Shown: one piece after another, positions 10,566 to 20,778 of the stretch | How positions within the stretch are numbered: position 1 is the first letter of the stretch | How the letters are laid out: each line of letters opens with the position of its first letter | From: Kocuria rosea | GTDB taxonomy: Bacteria > Actinomycetota > Actinomycetes > Actinomycetales > Micrococcaceae | Direction of reading: 5' to 3' | Length of the DNA: 64,000 nt | NCBI RefSeq assembly: GCF_023715525.1 | Contig: NZ_JAMBOG010000004.1 | Coordinates: forward strand, 124,001-188,000 | Made by a program: the position numbers and the translations under genes | Notes under the pieces: model-generated | What the model was told of the DNA's origin: nothing | The model's database searches: none | The model's input: the letters and a program-made list of their open reading frames with translations, nothing else

Positions 10566-12070
10566 GGGCGTGCCCTTTCCGTGCGGGCGCCGGTGGCCAC
10601 CTGCAGGACCTGTTCCTCGGTGGCGTCCGGCGGGAGCTCCCCGGCGATCCGGCCGTCCCGCATGACGAGGATCCGGTCCGACATCCCCAGCACCTCCGGC
10701 AGCTCGCTGGAGACCATCAGCAGGGCCTTGCCCTCGGCGGCGAGCATGCGCATCAGGTTGTAGACGGCGATCCTGGCGCCCACGTCGATCCCGCGCGTGG
10801 GCTCGTCGAGCAGCACGACCTGCGGGTCCACGGCGAGCCACTTGGCGAGGACCACCTTCTGCTGGTTGCCGCCCGAGAGGTACTGGACCTCCTGGTCGAG
10901 GTCCCGGGCCACGACCTCCAGCGAGGACAGCACGGCGGGGACGTCGCTCCTCGCCTCGGCGTCCCGCCGGGGGAAGACCGCCCGGACGACGCCGAGGGCG
11001 TTGTCCAGCACGGACTGGTCGAGGCTGAGCCCCTGGGCCTTGCGGTCCTCCGTGATCAGGGCGACGCGCCGGCGGATGGCCTGCCGGGGCGAGGAGGCCG
11101 TGTACGGCCTGCCGTCCAACTCCATCCGCCCGCGGGTGAACGGGTGCGCCCCGAAGACCGCCTCCACCAGCTCCGTGCGCCCGGAGCCCTGCAGCCCCGC
11201 CACCCCCACGATCTCCCCCGCGCGCAGCGTGAGCTCGATGGAGTCCAGCTGCTCGTTGCCGCCGTCGTGGACGGCCAGGAGCGGCCTCCCCACGGCGGTG
11301 CCGGGCAGCCGCTCCGGGAAGTAGGCCGAGATCGAGCGGCCGACCATCATGCGCACCAGGGCGGCGTCGTCCAACGCCGCCGCGGGCCGGGAGCCCACGA
11401 TGCGCCCGTCCTTCAGGACGGTGATGGTGTCGCAGAGGTCGAAGATCTCCTGGAGGCGGTGGGAGACGTACAGGATCGCGGTGCCGCGGGCCTTGAGCCG
11501 GCGGATGATCCCGTAGAGCAGCTCGACCTCGGGCCCGGCGAGGGCGGCGGTCGGCTCGTCCATGGCGATGATGCGCGCGTCGTAACTGATGGCCTTGGCG
11601 ATCTCCACGATCTGCTGCTGCGCCACCGAGAGGGAGCTGACCGTGCTGGTGGGCCGGATGCTGGTGATGCCCAGTTCCCGGAGCAGGTCGGCCGTCCCGG
11701 CGTTCATGGCCTTCCTGTCGACGAACAGGCCACGCCGCGGCTCCCGGCCGAGGTAGACGTTCTCGGCCACCGTGCGGTCGGGGAGCAGATTGAACTCCTG
11801 GAACACCGTCGACAGCCCGGCCAGGTGGGCCTCGGTGGGGTGGCGGAACTCGACGGAGCTGCCGTCGATCTCCACGGTGCCCCCGTCGGGCTGATGCACC
11901 CCCGCGAGCACCTTCATCAGGGTGGACTTCCCCGCCCCGTTCTCGCCCACGAGCCCGTGCACCTCACCGGCCCGGAGCTCGAGGTCGACGTCCTGCAGCA
12001 CCGGCACCCCGAAGAAGCCCTTCGACAGGCCGGTGACCCTCAGCACCGGCCGATCCGTGTCCTCGTTCAT
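10562..12070 (-). CDS. CUT2-type sugar ABC transporter ATP-binding protein (two ABC domains)
   Basis: A 502-residue RbsA/MglA-type ATPase with two fused nucleotide-binding domains. The first half has Walker A GENGAGKSTLMK near residue 42, signature LSVAQQQ and Walker B IIAMDEPTAAL. The second half has the degenerate P-loop GLQGSGRTEL, signature LSGGNQQKV and VVLLDEPTRGIDVG, the usual asymmetry in this family. It is the first gene of the operon. Start ATG 12070 (MNEDTDRPVLRV) was preferred to an upstream ATG at 12097, whose extra residues (CGACHSDG) are not family-like. A ROK regulator gene diverges 115 bp away. Confidence 0.94.
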   Translation of the reverse strand: MNEDTDRPVLRVTGLSKGFFGVPVLQDVDLELRAGEVHGLVGENGAGKSTLMKVLAGVHQPDGGTVEIDGSSVEFRHPTEAHLAGLSTVFQEFNLLPDRTVAENVYLGREPRRGLFVDRKAMNAGTADLLRELGITSIRPTSTVSSLSVAQQQIVEIAKAISYDARIIAMDEPTAALAGPEVELLYGIIRRLKARGTAILYVSHRLQEIFDLCDTITVLKDGRIVGSRPAAALDDAALVRMMVGRSISAYFPERLPGTAVGRPLLAVHDGGNEQLDSIELTLRAGEIVGVAGLQGSGRTELVEAVFGAHPFTRGRMELDGRPYTASSPRQAIRRRVALITEDRKAQGLSLDQSVLDNALGVVRAVFPRRDAEARSDVPAVLSSLEVVARDLDQEVQYLSGGNQQKVVLAKWLAVDPQVVLLDEPTRGIDVGARIAVYNLMRMLAAEGKALLMVSSELPEVLGMSDRILVMRDGRIAGELPPDATEEQVLQVATGARTERARP

Positions 12071-12114
12071 GCCGTCACTGTGACACGCACCACACACTTC
12101 CGTCGATGATCAAG

Positions 12115-12164
12115 CAAAAGTCGCCCGGTGCCGGTGCTTTTGTTACGTGCTTGACCCGCAAAAG
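12115..12164. promoter_or_regulatory. Three CAAAAG half-sites at 22-bp spacing (candidate ROK operator)
   Basis: CAAAAG at 12115-12120, its complement CTTTTG at 12137-12142 and CAAAAG at 12159-12164 lie exactly 22 bp apart in alternating orientation. They make two 28-bp palindromes that share the middle arm. 22 bp is about two helical turns, so all sites face one side of the DNA. They sit between the transporter operon and the ROK gene. The third site falls between a TTGACC (12151-12156) and a TCCACT (12174-12179) that could form the ROK promoter. Function is inferred. Confidence 0.55.
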
Positions 12165-12185
12165 GGGTCGTGGTCCACTGACGAA

Positions 12186-13406
12186 GTGCTGAAGAGTCCA
12201 CCTCCGCCGTCGTCGCCGCGGGCGTCGACGGCGCCCGCCCCCGGAGCCAGTGAGGTCTTCCAACTGCTGCGCGACGGGCGGCCGCGGACGCGGGCGGAGC
12301 TCGCCCAGCTCACCGGGCTGGCCCGCTCCACCGTGGCCTCCCGCGTCGAGACCCTCATGAGCCTCGGGCTCGTCGCCCCGTACGGGGGCGCCGCCTCGAC
12401 CGGCGGGCGGCCGCCGTCCCTGTTCGCCCTGAACCCCGGCGCCCGGGTGGTGGTCGGGGCGGACATCGGCGCCACGCACGCGCGGGTGGTCCTGGCCGAC
12501 CTCTCCGGCGCCGAGCTGGCCGCGGAGCACCGGGCCCTGGCCGTCACCGACGGGCCGGACGCCGTGCTGGGCCGGCTCGTGGACACCGTCGGGACGCTGC
12601 TCCGGAACGCCGGGCGCCCCGCCTCGGAGCTGGCCGCCATCGGCATCGGCCTGCCGGGACCCGTGGAGCACCAGACGGGCCGGCCCATGAACCCGCCGAT
12701 CATGCCGGGCTGGGACCGCTTCGACGTGCCCGGCCTGGTGCGGCGCAGCTACGACGTCCCGGTGCTCGTCGACAACGACGTCAACATCATGGCTTTGGGC
12801 GAGCAGCGCTTCTACTGGCCCGACGTCACCGAGCTGATGTTCATCAAGGTCGCCACCGGCATCGGCGCCGGGATCATCTCCGGCGGCTCGCTGCGGCGCG
12901 GCGCGCAGGGCACCGCCGGGGACCTCGGCCACGTCCGCGTGCCGCGCGGGGGTGAGGTCGTGTGCCGGTGCGGCAACACCGGATGCCTCGAGGCCCTGGC
13001 CGGCGGCCCCGCCCTGGCCGCGGCCCTCAACGAGGCAACCGCGGCAGGCGTGAGCACCAACCAGGACGTGGTGGAGCTGGTGCGCTCGGGCGACGCGGGG
13101 GCCCTCCGGGTGATCCGCCAGGCCGGGCGGGACATCGGGGACGTGCTCGCGACGTGCGTGAACCTGGTCAACCCCTCGGTGATCGTGATCGGCGGGAGCC
13201 TGGCCCAGGCGGGCGAGCAGCTGCTGGCGGGCATCCGGGAGGTCGTCTACCACCGGTCCCTGCCGCTGGCGACCGAGCAGCTACGGATCGTCGCGTCCGT
13301 CGCCGGGCAACGGGCCGGGGTCCTGGGGGCGGCCGTGCTGGGCATCGACCACGTCCTGTCCCCCGAGGCCGTCGAGGCCGCGTGCGCGGGCCTGCCGGCC
13401 ACCTGA
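12186..13406 (+). CDS. ROK family transcriptional regulator
   Basis: A protein of about 406 residues with an N-terminal winged-helix domain (residues 22-75: EVFQLLRDGRPRTRAELAQL, then STVASRVETL) followed by a ROK sugar-kinase-like domain. The ROK part has the phosphate motif GADIGATHAR, LPGPVE, DNDVN near residue 195 and the zinc-binding CRCGNTGCLEAL. The kinase residues look intact, but the HTH shows it is a regulator of the NagC/XylR type. GTG 12186 is chosen because a -10-like TCCACT lies 6 nt upstream (leaderless start); GTG 12147, 13 codons earlier, is an alternative that would place an operator half-site inside the gene. It likely represses the divergent sugar operon and responds to its sugar. 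Confidence 0.92.
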   Translation: MLKSPPPPSSPRASTAPAPGASEVFQLLRDGRPRTRAELAQLTGLARSTVASRVETLMSLGLVAPYGGAASTGGRPPSLFALNPGARVVVGADIGATHARVVLADLSGAELAAEHRALAVTDGPDAVLGRLVDTVGTLLRNAGRPASELAAIGIGLPGPVEHQTGRPMNPPIMPGWDRFDVPGLVRRSYDVPVLVDNDVNIMALGEQRFYWPDVTELMFIKVATGIGAGIISGGSLRRGAQGTAGDLGHVRVPRGGEVVCRCGNTGCLEALAGGPALAAALNEATAAGVSTNQDVVELVRSGDAGALRVIRQAGRDIGDVLATCVNLVNPSVIVIGGSLAQAGEQLLAGIREVVYHRSLPLATEQLRIVASVAGQRAGVLGAAVLGIDHVLSPEAVEAACAGLPAT

Positions 13407-13618
13407 GGATCCCGCCCCAGGTCAGCCCGCGCTCCCCGGTCCCCGAACGGCTCCCGCCCACGCCCGGGCGAGCGCTGCGGGAACGGCCGGGCCGCACCGG
13501 AACGTGACGGTGGTCGCCCAATGCGGTGTTCTCCCAGGTCACCCGGGATAATGGGCGGAGCCGGCCCGCTCGACGCCGCAGCGGATCGGCCCCGATCCCG
13601 ACGACCGGAACAGGACCT

Positions 13619-14452
13619 ATGAGTTTGCAGCCATCTCGCACCGAGACCCCGCCCACCGACGAGCAGCCCGAGAAGAAGGCCCCGGCGCTGAACATCGCCG
13701 GCCTGATCGCCGGCGCCGCCTCGGCCGCCACGGTCGCCGTGATCGGTGGTCACCTCAGCGTCGCCGGCACCGTCCTCGGCGCCGCCCTGATGAGCCTCAT
13801 CTCCGGTGTGGTGCTCGCCGTCTACAACGCGTCGCTCGAGAAGAGCCGGCACGGCCTGAAGAAGGTCCACGCCACCGTCGCCCAGCGCCTGTTCTCGCGC
13901 AAGGGCCCGGAGCACCCGGACCGGCAGGGCAGCACCAGCGTGGTCGAGGACGGCGACGCCCCGGCCGCGGCCCGGCCGCGCCTGAAGTCCGTCCTCATCA
14001 GCGCCGGGGCCGTCCTGGGGCTGGCGGTCGTGGCGGTCTTCGGCATCCAGTGGCTCACCGGCACCGAGCTCTCCAGCGGAACGGGCCAGATCCAGCGCAC
14101 CGTCACGGGCACCGACCAGGTCGCCGTGCGCACGCCGCAGACCACCCTGCCGGGCACCACGACGGAGGACGAGCCGGCGCCGGGCACCACCGAGCTCACC
14201 CCGGCCGAGGTGCCGACGGCCGGGCCCACGCCGGCCGAGGTGCCGACGGCCGGGCCCACGCCGGCCGCGGACGTCCCGGCCGAGGAGGCCCCCGCGGGCG
14301 GGGCGGCCGGCTCCGGCGGCGAGCTCCCGGACTCGGGCGGGCAGCAGCCGGGCACCGGACAGCCGGGCACCGACAGCGGGGCCGCGGACTCCGGGGCGGC
14401 CGCGCAGCCGGGGGCGGCGGCGGACGCCGGGGCGGCCCCCGCCGCTCCCTGA
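13619..14452 (+). CDS. Two-helix membrane protein with Pro/Ala/Thr-rich tail (function unknown)
   Basis: A 277-residue protein not matched to a named family. A charged N-terminus (EKKAP) is followed by two Ala/Gly-rich hydrophobic helices at about residues 23-45 and 48-68. A basic cytoplasmic segment (EKSRHGLKKVHATVAQRLFSRK) comes next, then a third helix near 122-142. The remaining 130 residues are low-complexity Pro/Ala/Thr/Gly and presumably extracellular. The tail holds a perfect 10-residue tandem repeat PAEVPTAGPT. RBS AACAGGA lies 5 nt before ATG 13619. It could be a wall-spanning or anchor protein. Expression and function cannot be judged from sequence. Confidence 0.75.
   Translation: MSLQPSRTETPPTDEQPEKKAPALNIAGLIAGAASAATVAVIGGHLSVAGTVLGAALMSLISGVVLAVYNASLEKSRHGLKKVHATVAQRLFSRKGPEHPDRQGSTSVVEDGDAPAAARPRLKSVLISAGAVLGLAVVAVFGIQWLTGTELSSGTGQIQRTVTGTDQVAVRTPQTTLPGTTTEDEPAPGTTELTPAEVPTAGPTPAEVPTAGPTPAADVPAEEAPAGGAAGSGGELPDSGGQQPGTGQPGTDSGAADSGAAAQPGAAADAGAAPAAP
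14201..14260 (+). repeat. Perfect 30-bp tandem repeat, two copies
   Basis: Positions 14201-14230 and 14231-14260 are identical over 30 bp and encode two in-frame copies of PAEVPTAGPT in the tail of the membrane protein. A third, partial copy (PAADVPAEE) follows. The lack of any mismatch points to a recent duplication, so copy number may vary between strains. Confidence 0.9.
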
Positions 14453-14566
14453 GTGCCGCCACGCTCGGCTACCACCACGTGACTGACCGTTGATCCTGCA
14501 TTGACCGTGCCAGGATGGCAGCGCCGGCTCCGGCGTCCCGTTGCTCTGGTCCTCCGGGAGGCGATC

Positions 14567-15291
14567 ATGCCGGCCGGCGTGTCCCAGGGTGCCCGCGCGG
14601 AGGCACCGTCCCGTTCCCCCTCCCTGCGCAGCCGGATCCCGGTCCGGTTCCTGGCGGCCTCGGCCGTCGTGGCCGGGCTGGTGGCCGCCGGGGCGGCCGT
14701 GCCGGCGGAGGCGGCCACGACCTACAGTGCGCCGCTGCGCACGGCGGTCGGGGCCCTGCCGGTCGCGGCCGAGTCGAACACCGGCTACGACCGGGACCGC
14801 TACTTCGGGGACCGGAGGGACACCGACCGCGACTGCCAGAACACCGCTCGGAGGTGCTGCAGGCCGAGCCCAGGTGCGCACCGCCTTCCCCACCGCGCGC
14901 GGCTACACGGTGCGGTCCGGCAGGTGGGTGACCACCGGGGACGACCGCACGCACTACTCGGCTTCGGCCGTGCAGATCGACCACACCGTGCCCGTGCACG
15001 AGGCGTGGGGCTCCGGGGCGCGGAACGGGACCCCGGCGCGGCGGGCGGGCCTTCTACGACGCCCTCGGCGACTCCCGCACGCTGAGCGCCCGGGCGTCCT
15101 CCCTGAACTTTTCCAAGGGAGCGCGGGGACCGGAGCAGTGGATGCCGCCGAGGAACCCGTGCACCTACGTCGGGCAGTGGGTGGCCGTGAGGATCCGGTG
15201 GGGCCTGGAGGTCGACAGCGCCGAGAAGGCCGCCCTGACCCGCCTCGCCGGCTTTTGCGCCGACGTCACCATCAGCGTCGCCAGGGCGTAG
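14567..15291 (+). pseudogene. Secreted HNH-family endonuclease, broken by several frameshifts
   Basis: The reading starts at ATG 14567 behind GGGAGG with a clear signal peptide (hydrophobic core VRFLAASAVVAGLVAAGAAV, AEA cleavage). It matches secreted actinobacterial HNH nucleases, but the homologous sequence moves between frames. YDRDRYFGDRRDTDRDCQN is in frame 1. After about 14846-14875, AQVRTAFPTARGYTVRSG through IDHTVPVHEAWGSGAR is in frame 2. After about 15030, FYDALGDSRTLSARA through LNFSKGARGPEQWMPP is in frame 3, ending at TAG 15291. All HNH residues (DH, N, K) are still recognisable. At least three net indels, mostly in C/G runs, are needed. Either a recent pseudogene or base-calling errors. 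Confidence 0.82.
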
Positions 15292-15295
15292 CCGG

Positions 15296-15337
15296 GCCGG
15301 CGCCCCGTCCGTCCCCCGCGCCGGACGGGGCGCCGGC
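15296..15337. terminator. Bidirectional hairpin, 16-bp stem
   Basis: GCCGGCGCCCCGTCCG (15296-15311) pairs perfectly with CGGACGGGGCGCCGGC (15322-15337) around a 10-nt loop. It lies between the convergent HNH pseudogene and the fructosamine kinase gene. No U-tract is present. Confidence 0.7.
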
Positions 15338-15346
15338 CGTCGCGGG

Positions 15347-16213
15347 TCATCCCCGCAGCCGCAGCAGCGCGCTCGTCGCCGCGCTCCCGTACCCCCCGCC
15401 GAAGCGGACGGCGTGCACGAGCAGCGGCGGCAGCTGGTACCACGGCACCCGCGCCTCCCACCCCGGCGCGAGCGGGTGCTCCGCGGCGTAGGCGGCCAGG
15501 CACTCTTCGCCGAAGCCGCCGAACAGCAGCATCATCGCGAGGTCGCCCTCCCGGTGCCCCCAGTACGCCGAGGGGTCGACCAGCCAGTTGCGCCCGTGCA
15601 CGTCCACGAGGCGGTTGCCGGTCCACAGGTCCCCGTGCACGAGCGTGGGCGGCTCCTCCGGGCCGGCGAGCTCCCGCGCCCGGGGGGCCAGGTCCTCCAG
15701 GAGCTCGGCGGCGCGCGGGGCGATCCGTCCCGCCTCGACCGCGGCGCGCATCAGCGGCCGGATCCGCCCGTCGAGCAGAAACGCCGCCCAGTCGTCCGTC
15801 GGGGACATGTCGAGCCCGGACGAGCCGATCCGCCCGGGCAGCCCCGGGTCGAGCGCGCCGAAGGCCTCGCCGTGGACGCGGTGCAGCGCCGCCAGGCAGC
15901 GCCCGAAGGCCGCGTCGGCCCCGGCCGGCCGCCGCGCGGCCTCCTCGATCCACTCCAGGACGATGCCGTCGTCGCTCCAGCGCACGACCTCCGGCACGCC
16001 GAGCAGCCCGGGGGCGTGCTCCCGCAGGGCCCGCAGCCCGGCGACCTCCACGGCCATCGTTCCGGCGGGCGGGTCCGCCACCGTCTTCGCGAACAGCGGG
16101 CCCCGGGCCGTGTCGAGGCGGAACGCCGCGGCGGTGTCGCCGCCGCCGATCGGCGTCGCCCGTTCGGCGCCGAGGCCCTCGACGAGGTCCGGGGGCAGCG
16201 GGAGGCAGCTCAT
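15347..16213 (-). CDS. Fructosamine kinase family protein
   Basis: A 288-residue protein of the fructosamine/ketosamine-3-kinase family, aminoglycoside phosphotransferase-like fold. The visible kinase features are FAKTVADPP (ATP-binding Lys), the catalytic-loop equivalent LVHGDLWTGN near residue 198 and NWLVDPSAYWGHREGDLAMM (Mg-binding Asp). The family phosphorylates sugar-modified amines, which leads to deglycation of protein. ATG 16213 was chosen. Its start is 39 bp past the stop of the UvrA-like gene, so the two may be cotranscribed. The exact physiological substrate is unknown. Confidence 0.92.
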   Translation of the reverse strand: MSCLPLPPDLVEGLGAERATPIGGGDTAAAFRLDTARGPLFAKTVADPPAGTMAVEVAGLRALREHAPGLLGVPEVVRWSDDGIVLEWIEEAARRPAGADAAFGRCLAALHRVHGEAFGALDPGLPGRIGSSGLDMSPTDDWAAFLLDGRIRPLMRAAVEAGRIAPRAAELLEDLAPRARELAGPEEPPTLVHGDLWTGNRLVDVHGRNWLVDPSAYWGHREGDLAMMLLFGGFGEECLAAYAAEHPLAPGWEARVPWYQLPPLLVHAVRFGGGYGSAATSALLRLRG

Positions 16214-16251
16214 GGTCCCGTGCTGCTCCGCGCCGGGCGGACGGGAGGCCG

Positions 16252-18642
<2,391 letters not shown>

Positions 18643-18810
18643 CGCGTCTCCATCGTGCGGCGGGGCCGCCTCCGCGGTCGTCCCCGCGTCGCCCGGCTCG
18701 ATCGGCTCGGCTCCGAGCATACGTCCGGGCCCCTCCGTGGCCGCGGTGGACGCGGCGCTCGCGGAGCTCCGGGCGGTGGTGGGACCGGCCCGCGCGGCGC
18801 GGCCGGGGGC

Positions 18811-19638
18811 TCACATGCGCTGGTACTTCGCCCGGACCACCATGAACAGCCCGTAGCAGATCAGCCCCACGGCGACCGCGCCGAGCATCCACACGCCGTA
18901 GGGCTGCTGCTGCAGGGACTTCAGGGCTCCGTCGAGCCCGGTCGACTCCTGCGGGTCGTGCTGCACCGTGGCCACGACGACGAGCGCTCCGAGCAGCCCC
19001 AGGGCGATGCCCTTCGCGACGTAGCCGGCCTTGCCGAGGTTCTTCACGGCGGTGCCCGCCCGGCCCGGGGGCAGGCGCTGGAGGTTCTTCAGGAACGTGG
19101 CGGTCACCCCGCGGTAGACGAAGTAGCCACCACCCACGAGGATCCCCGCGCCGACGGCGATCAGCAGCGCCGCGCCCCCGGGGTTCGCCATGAGCCGCGC
19201 GGTGAGCGAGCCCGCGGACCCGCTGCTGCTGCTGGTGCCGCCGAGCGCGTGGACGCCGAAGGTCGCACCGACCGCACCGTACACCACGGCCTGCCCGCCC
19301 TCCTTCAGCACCTGCTTGGCGCGGTCCTTGCCCCCGTGCCGCCGCCCGCTGACGACCGCCTTGCTCAGCAGGAACAGCGCGAGCGCCGCGCAGCCGAGGA
19401 AGCACGCCCACAGCAGGAGGCCGCCGCCCGGGGTCCTGGCCAGCTGGGCGACCGCGCCGCTCTGGTCGGCGGAGCCGGAGCCGCCGGAGGCGATGCGCAG
19501 GGCGATCACCCCGATCATGAGGTGGAGCAGCCCGGACGCGGCGTAGCCGGCCCGTGCGGCGGCCACGAACCCGGGCGAGTCCGTGACGCTCTCGGCGGCG
19601 TCCGCCGCCCTCCCGACCTCTCGACCGACCTCGCCCAT
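18811..19638 (-). CDS. DUF1206 domain membrane protein
   Basis: A 275-residue membrane protein with three repeated two-helix units, each starting with a motif like ARAGYAASGLLHLMIG (residues 28-43), GGQAVVYGAVGATFGVHAL and GKAGYVAKGIALGLLGALVV, typical of DUF1206. Six hydrophobic helices span residues 30-270. GGGAGG precedes ATG 19638. The function of the family is not known. The neighbouring genes do not suggest one. Confidence 0.9.
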   Translation of the reverse strand: MGEVGREVGRAADAAESVTDSPGFVAAARAGYAASGLLHLMIGVIALRIASGGSGSADQSGAVAQLARTPGGGLLLWACFLGCAALALFLLSKAVVSGRRHGGKDRAKQVLKEGGQAVVYGAVGATFGVHALGGTSSSSGSAGSLTARLMANPGGAALLIAVGAGILVGGGYFVYRGVTATFLKNLQRLPPGRAGTAVKNLGKAGYVAKGIALGLLGALVVVATVQHDPQESTGLDGALKSLQQQPYGVWMLGAVAVGLICYGLFMVVRAKYQRM

Positions 19639-19718
19639 GACGCCTCCCGGGTGTGTGGGACCATCCTCCCACTCCCCTGCGCCGGCGTCACGGGCCAGAA
19701 GTGTGGTCGGCGGGAGGC

Positions 19719-19991
19719 TCAGTTGCGCTCGGTGCCGGTGGGAGGAGACTCCGGCGAGTCGTCCCGGTGGTAGAGGTACTCGTTGCCGTGCTCGTCCTTC
19801 TCCACGACGAAGTGCTCCTGGACCTGCGCGTACCACTGCTCGGCCCGGCGGACGTGCTGTTCTCCCGAGACGTCGAGGTCGCTGCGCTCCGCCGCCCCGT
19901 AGATCCGGAGCGCGAGGTCGTTGAGCCGGTCGACGATGCGGTAGCCCGAGGACGGCTGGTCGTCCTCCGAGGTGTGCTTCTGCTTCGACAT
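19719..19991 (-). CDS. Small hypothetical protein, 90 residues
   Basis: A soluble, charged protein beginning MSKQKHTSEDDQPSSGY with a predicted helical middle (RIVDRLNDLALRIYGAAE, then RAEQWYAQVQEHFVVEKDE). No signal peptide, membrane segment or recognised motif. It starts at ATG 19991; upstream sequence includes AGGGGGACGCC, a plausible ribosome site. It lies alone between the DUF1206 gene and coaE on the same strand. No function can be assigned. Confidence 0.75.
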   Translation of the reverse strand: MSKQKHTSEDDQPSSGYRIVDRLNDLALRIYGAAERSDLDVSGEQHVRRAEQWYAQVQEHFVVEKDEHGNEYLYHRDDSPESPPTGTERN

Positions 19992-20067
19992 GGCGTCCCC
20001 CTGGTGCCCTGTGATCGAGGACACCATTTTACCGCCGCGGGCACCCGGAGGCACAGTGCCGGGCGGC

Positions 20068-20664
20068 TCAGCGGCGCGGCTCGACCTCCGCGGCCCACCA
20101 CGCGTCGACGCGCTCGCGCAGGTCCTCCACGGTGCCGTCGTTGACGAGCACCGTGGAGGAGACCGCGGCGCGCTGGTCGTCGGTGGCCTGCGCCGCGATC
20201 CGGGCGCGGGCGTCGGCCTCGGCCATGCCCCGGTCCTCGACCATCCGCCGGACCCGCTCCCGCTCGGGCGCCTGGACGGTGAGCACCAGGTCGAACCGCC
20301 CGTGCTGACCGGTCTCCACGAGCAGCGGGATGTCCTCGACGAGCACGGCGTCCTCCCCCGCCGCGGCGGCCAGCCGTTCGGCCTCCCGGCGCACGAGCGG
20401 GTGGACGAGCGCGTTGAGCCGGGCGCGGGCCTCCGGGTCCGCGAACACGAGCGCCCCGAGGGCGGGCCGGTCCAGCCGTCCCTCGGCGGTGAGCACGCCG
20501 GGGCCGAACTCGGCGACGATGCCCGCCAGGCCCGGCTGCCCCGGCTCCTGCAGCGCCCGGGCGATGGCGTCGGCGTCGACCACCGTGGCCCCGAGCTCGG
20601 CGAGCCGCCGGGAGACCGTGGATTTGCCCGAGGCGATGCCGCCCGTGAGTCCGATCGTCAGCAT
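20068..20664 (-). CDS. coaE: Dephospho-CoA kinase
   Basis: A 198-residue P-loop kinase that phosphorylates dephospho-CoA at the 3' hydroxyl, the last step of coenzyme A synthesis. Motifs: GLTGGIASGKST at residues 5-16, VVDADAIAR (substrate-binding Asp), VHPLVRRE and VEDIPLLVE. Normal single-domain length; actinobacterial CoaE proteins often carry a C-terminal UPF0157 domain, which is absent here. A TAGCAT box lies 6 nt before ATG 20664 with no Shine-Dalgarno, so a leaderless transcript is likely. In many relatives coaE lies near rpsA and uvrB, as here. Confidence 0.96.
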   Translation of the reverse strand: MLTIGLTGGIASGKSTVSRRLAELGATVVDADAIARALQEPGQPGLAGIVAEFGPGVLTAEGRLDRPALGALVFADPEARARLNALVHPLVRREAERLAAAAGEDAVLVEDIPLLVETGQHGRFDLVLTVQAPERERVRRMVEDRGMAEADARARIAAQATDDQRAAVSSTVLVNDGTVEDLRERVDAWWAAEVEPRR

Positions 20665-20778
20665 GGGGCCATGCTATGCGCACCGGCCGGTCCCGCCCGG
20701 ACCCCGGGCGCCGTGGCCGCCCGTCACCGCTCGCCGGAGCCGGCGTCGAAGGCCCGGGCCCGCCCTAGAGTGGGAGCC

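Noticed and set aside
12071-12097. An earlier ATG start (12097) for the sugar ABC ATPase
   Set aside because: The added residues (MCGACHSDG) do not resemble the family N-terminus and the start has no better ribosome site.
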